Below are positions 7,084-9,430 of a DNA stretch of 9,430 bases, piece by piece. A model generated the notes under the pieces. It saw nothing but the letters and a program-made list of their open reading frames with translations. It was not told where the DNA came from and did no database searches. Both the position numbers and the translations under genes were made by a program. The first letter of the stretch is position 1. Each line of letters begins with the position of its first letter. This DNA is from Ignavibacteriales bacterium (lineage in GTDB: Bacteria > Bacteroidota > Ignavibacteria > UBA10030). The DNA lies in contig JACRFF010000324.1 of the NCBI GenBank assembly GCA_016218005.1, positions 1 through 9,430 of the forward strand. The letters are read 5' to 3'.

Positions 7084-7619
7084 CGAAGTTTCTCGGCGAG
7101 ATAGGAAGCGCACGCTTCCGCCGAGTCCACTGCTTTGATGTATTGCGTGCAATCTCCCATGCCTTCCCACAGCAACTCCTCCCGCAGCGTTTCCACAACG
7201 CCGTTCCAAAATGAACCGATGATGACGATCGGTTTTTTACCGATCACCTGTTTGTTGATCATTTCCCACGCGGCGGCGAGTTCGAGCAAGGTTCCGGTGC
7301 CCCCCTTCAACACCACGTAGGCGTCTCCAAGCTCGATTAACTTCAACAGCCGTTCGACGAACGACCCCACGCGGATCTCTTCCTGAATCCACGGATTCAC
7401 AGTCCGAGAAAAGTAGGAACTCGTTACGCCGATCGTGCGAGAGCCTGCTTGGCGTGCGCCTTTAGCCGAAGCGAGCATCGTGCCGCCGTATCCGCCGTTG
7501 CACACCGTGAAGCCTTGTTTCCCCAACGCCGCACCCACCTCGAAGGCAAGTGCAAATTCTGGAGTGCCCTCTTCCGGTTTCGAGCTTCCAAAAACGCTTA
7601 CCACATTGCTTGCTCTCAT
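7080..7619 (-). CDS. LOG-family protein (lysine decarboxylase-like / nucleotide 5'-monophosphate phosphoribohydrolase fold)
   Basis: A 179-residue Rossmann-like protein. LOG relatives cleave the N-glycosidic bond of nucleoside 5'-monophosphates, releasing a base and ribose 5-phosphate; the name 'lysine decarboxylase' in old annotations is misleading. Seen: N-terminal VVSVFGSSKP, the glycine-rich NGGYGGTMLASAKGA, and the signature segment LKGGTGTLLELAAAWE, which corresponds to PGGxGTxxE with Lys in place of the usual Pro. The start is placed at ATG 7617-7619 because AAGGA lies 7 nt upstream and MRASNVVSVFG fits the family. The frame extends further upstream but only by overlapping the receptor gene. 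It follows the TonB receptor by 10 nt, so the two are likely co-transcribed. The substrate is unknown; the Lys variant suggests a subgroup distinct from plant cytokinin-activating LOGs. Confidence 0.87.
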   Translation of the reverse strand: MRASNVVSVFGSSKPEEGTPEFALAFEVGAALGKQGFTVCNGGYGGTMLASAKGARQAGSRTIGVTSSYFSRTVNPWIQEEIRVGSFVERLLKLIELGDAYVVLKGGTGTLLELAAAWEMINKQVIGKKPIVIIGSFWNGVVETLREELLWEGMGDCTQYIKAVDSAEACASYLAEKLR

Positions 7620-7626
7620 CCCAGTT

Positions 7627-7631
7627 TCCTT
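7627..7631 (-). promoter_or_regulatory. Shine-Dalgarno of the LOG-family gene, overlapping the receptor stop codon
   Basis: On the - strand AAGGA lies 7 nt before ATG (7619-7617) and overlaps the TAA stop of the upstream receptor gene (7632-7630). Ribosomes ending on the receptor would sit on this site, which suggests translational coupling. Confidence 0.7.
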
Positions 7632-9430
7632 AATCCAAAAATATCCAATTGACGCCCAGCCGAACCTGTCTGGTGGGCATCGGATAGATAGGCGTCGTGA
7701 CGTATTTTGCATTCGTGATGTTTTGCCATGTCAACGAGATGAACGCTTGACCGACGTGCAGCACGGTAAAAAGGTCGATGACCGAATGACGGCCCACTTC
7801 CCCCAGCGAGCTTTGGTAAAACACGTTGGCAATGGGGAGAAGCTGTTGCGCCTGATGGCCGTTTTCAAAGCGTGAACGAACACCCGCGCGAATTTCCAGC
7901 GCGCCGTTCAACAATGAATTGCGATATGCCGCTTCTCCAAACAACACGATGTTGGGGATGAGTGTCTTGACCGTGTCGGCTTCGGTGTAGCGGCTGAACG
8001 CGGCAGAGCCAAGCAATTCGATATTCCAAAATCGAAATGCTGCTCGGCCGGAAAACCCTTCAACAGAAACCTCAGGAACTTCCACAAGTCTTGCCGCTGT
8101 CGCTCCGCTTGGCGTCGAGGCCGGAATCGCTACAATCGCGTTGCTGACCGTCCGGTGATACACTGTAGCGGAAAGGGAAGCGGCTTCTCCGCTGTGGAAC
8201 TCCGCGCCTGCGCTTACCACTTTGTGCGTTTCACCCGTAAACGAAGCGGCAAGTCCGCTCGACCGTGATCGGGCGAGGATAAGAGTTGAATCTCTCCAGT
8301 ACATCTCCTGCATGGTGGGAAACCGAAACGCAGAAGTCGCTTCGGCGAACAGTGTCGTGGATGGTGATGGCTGAATGCGTATTCGCAATCCGTAGGAACT
8401 CTTGGCGTCGCCGTCCACCGTCTCGTGCCGCAGAGAGATGGAGGGCGTGAACAGATTACCAAGCGGAAGTTCGATTCTCGCAAAGAGCGACGATAGAGAC
8501 TCATCGGTTTGATGTGCGAGGTGATCACCGAACGCGCTTCTCTTTTCCGTTTGAATTCCGGCAAGCAAACGCGCCGAACCCAACCGTGCTTGTTGCTGAA
8601 GCCGCACGCCGGCATATTCGCTGGTGTCGCCCGTGGTAAATGGGAACACAACGCCAAGGCCTTGTTGGTCGTACCAATGATAAAGAGATGTTGTGTACGC
8701 CACAAGCTGAGTCGTGAAGCTGGTATCGGGAAGAAGATGGGCGATAGCGGAGAGCGTCCAATCGGTGCGCAGGTCTGTTTCTGAAGCGTGCTCATTCACG
8801 AGTGTTGCCGCTTTTTCGTCAAACGCAGTTCCGCCGGCAGTCGGATCGACGCCTCCGTGCATGCCGTTGACCGCTTTTGTGTAGAAGTAGGTCAACGCAA
8901 CATTCAATCGCTCCGACACATTGTACCGAAGGCGCGAGCGAATATTCCACTCGTCGAGCGCGGAATTCTTGTATCGGCCAAAGCTCGCCTGCCGCGTGAA
9001 CCCGAACATCAGGTTCATGGCGCGTGCGACGTTTTGTGTGAAGAGGCCGTCGGTGAGGAGAGTTTCGTTTGGCTCTTGCACGTAACGAATCTTTGTCATT
9101 GGCCGAAGAGAATTATAGTGCCGCGAGACGGCATTGATCGCTCCGCCGACCGAGTTGGGCGAAGCCAGCACGCCACGGCTGCCGGTAAGAAGTTCGGTGT
9201 ACTCCAATCCTTCCAACGCAAGATGGTAAAGATTGAATTTTCCCGTCAGCGGGTCGTTCATCGGCCTTCCATCAATTGACACGGTGATACCACGATCATC
9301 GACGCCATTGAACCAAAGTTGTTGCAGTTTGCCTGCCTCGCCCAAATCGCGGATAAACACTTCCGGCTCTTGCTTCAAAAGCTCTATGATCGTCTTGCTA
9401 TCGGTCCAAGTGAAAGTTTTATAGTGAAGC
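7630..9430 (-). CDS. TonB-dependent outer-membrane receptor (5' end outside window)
   Basis: The frame is open to the window edge; about 599 residues are visible and the signal peptide and any TonB box are missing. Seen: the visible N-terminus is a plug domain, with DSKTIIELLKQEPEVFIRDLG, then VSIDGRPMNDPLTG, LEGLEYTELLTGSRGVLASPNSVGGAINAVSR, the standard plug ending where ring-forming strands precede the barrel. The remainder alternates polar and hydrophobic residues as in a 22-strand beta-barrel, and the end, QNITNAKYVTTPIYPMPTRQVRLGVNWIFLD, matches the last strands of such receptors. The protein ends in Asp rather than a terminal aromatic residue. Such receptors import iron chelates, cobalamin, glycans or other large solutes with energy from TonB-ExbB-ExbD; the ligand cannot be told here. 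It appears to be first in a two-gene unit with the LOG-family gene. A TTG at 9378 is an internal codon, not the start. Confidence 0.92.
   Translation of the reverse strand, partial: LHYKTFTWTDSKTIIELLKQEPEVFIRDLGEAGKLQQLWFNGVDDRGITVSIDGRPMNDPLTGKFNLYHLALEGLEYTELLTGSRGVLASPNSVGGAINAVSRHYNSLRPMTKIRYVQEPNETLLTDGLFTQNVARAMNLMFGFTRQASFGRYKNSALDEWNIRSRLRYNVSERLNVALTYFYTKAVNGMHGGVDPTAGGTAFDEKAATLVNEHASETDLRTDWTLSAIAHLLPDTSFTTQLVAYTTSLYHWYDQQGLGVVFPFTTGDTSEYAGVRLQQQARLGSARLLAGIQTEKRSAFGDHLAHQTDESLSSLFARIELPLGNLFTPSISLRHETVDGDAKSSYGLRIRIQPSPSTTLFAEATSAFRFPTMQEMYWRDSTLILARSRSSGLAASFTGETHKVVSAGAEFHSGEAASLSATVYHRTVSNAIVAIPASTPSGATAARLVEVPEVSVEGFSGRAAFRFWNIELLGSAAFSRYTEADTVKTLIPNIVLFGEAAYRNSLLNGALEIRAGVRSRFENGHQAQQLLPIANVFYQSSLGEVGRHSVIDLFTVLHVGQAFISLTWQNITNAKYVTTPIYPMPTRQVRLGVNWIFLD

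Noticed and set aside
7227..7245. GATCGG-TTTTTTA-CCGATC hairpin as a terminator for the convergent genes
   Set aside because: It lies inside the LOG-like coding region, the T run is in the loop rather than after the stem, and the 6-bp stem is weak.
7620..7712. N-terminal extension of the LOG-like protein to 7712
   Set aside because: It would overlap the receptor gene, and the family N-terminus and a good ribosome binding site both fall at 7619.

Overview
The window looks like chromosomal sequence from a Gram-negative bacterium of the Bacteroidota/Chlorobiota/Ignavibacteriota side of the tree. The clues are a very long DUF2723 membrane protein of the type common in that group, a TonB-dependent outer-membrane receptor, a signal peptidase I with the large periplasmic domain seen in Gram-negatives, and dispersed palindromic repeats between genes. 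The phylum is an inference from gene content; no rRNA or other marker is present.

Layout: positions 1-7083 carry five genes on the + strand. These are signal peptidase I (lepB, 5' end at or beyond the window edge), the radical-SAM heme chaperone hemW, a 912-residue DUF2723/GT117-type membrane protein, a class I SAM-dependent methyltransferase, and a GT4-family glycosyltransferase. The last three are tightly packed (0 and 12 nt gaps) and probably form one unit for building or attaching glycans at the cell envelope. On the - strand, a TonB-dependent receptor (5' end outside the window) is followed by a LOG-family nucleotide phosphoribohydrolase-like gene whose ribosome binding site touches the receptor's stop codon. 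The two transcription units converge, and their last genes overlap by 4 bp at 7080-7083.

The least ordinary DNA lies between genes. The 269-nt lepB-hemW gap is almost fully structured: a 202-bp MITE-like element (854-1055) with 17-bp terminal inverted repeats (16/17 match) and flanking TAATT direct repeats, then eight degenerate 7-bp tandem units that run up to 3 nt before the hemW start codon. A second GC-rich palindrome (2276-2334) sits in the hemW-DUF2723 gap and shares its arm sequence with the interior of the first element. No RNA genes, CRISPR arrays or transposase genes are visible. The genes belong to known families; I see no convincing new multi-gene system.
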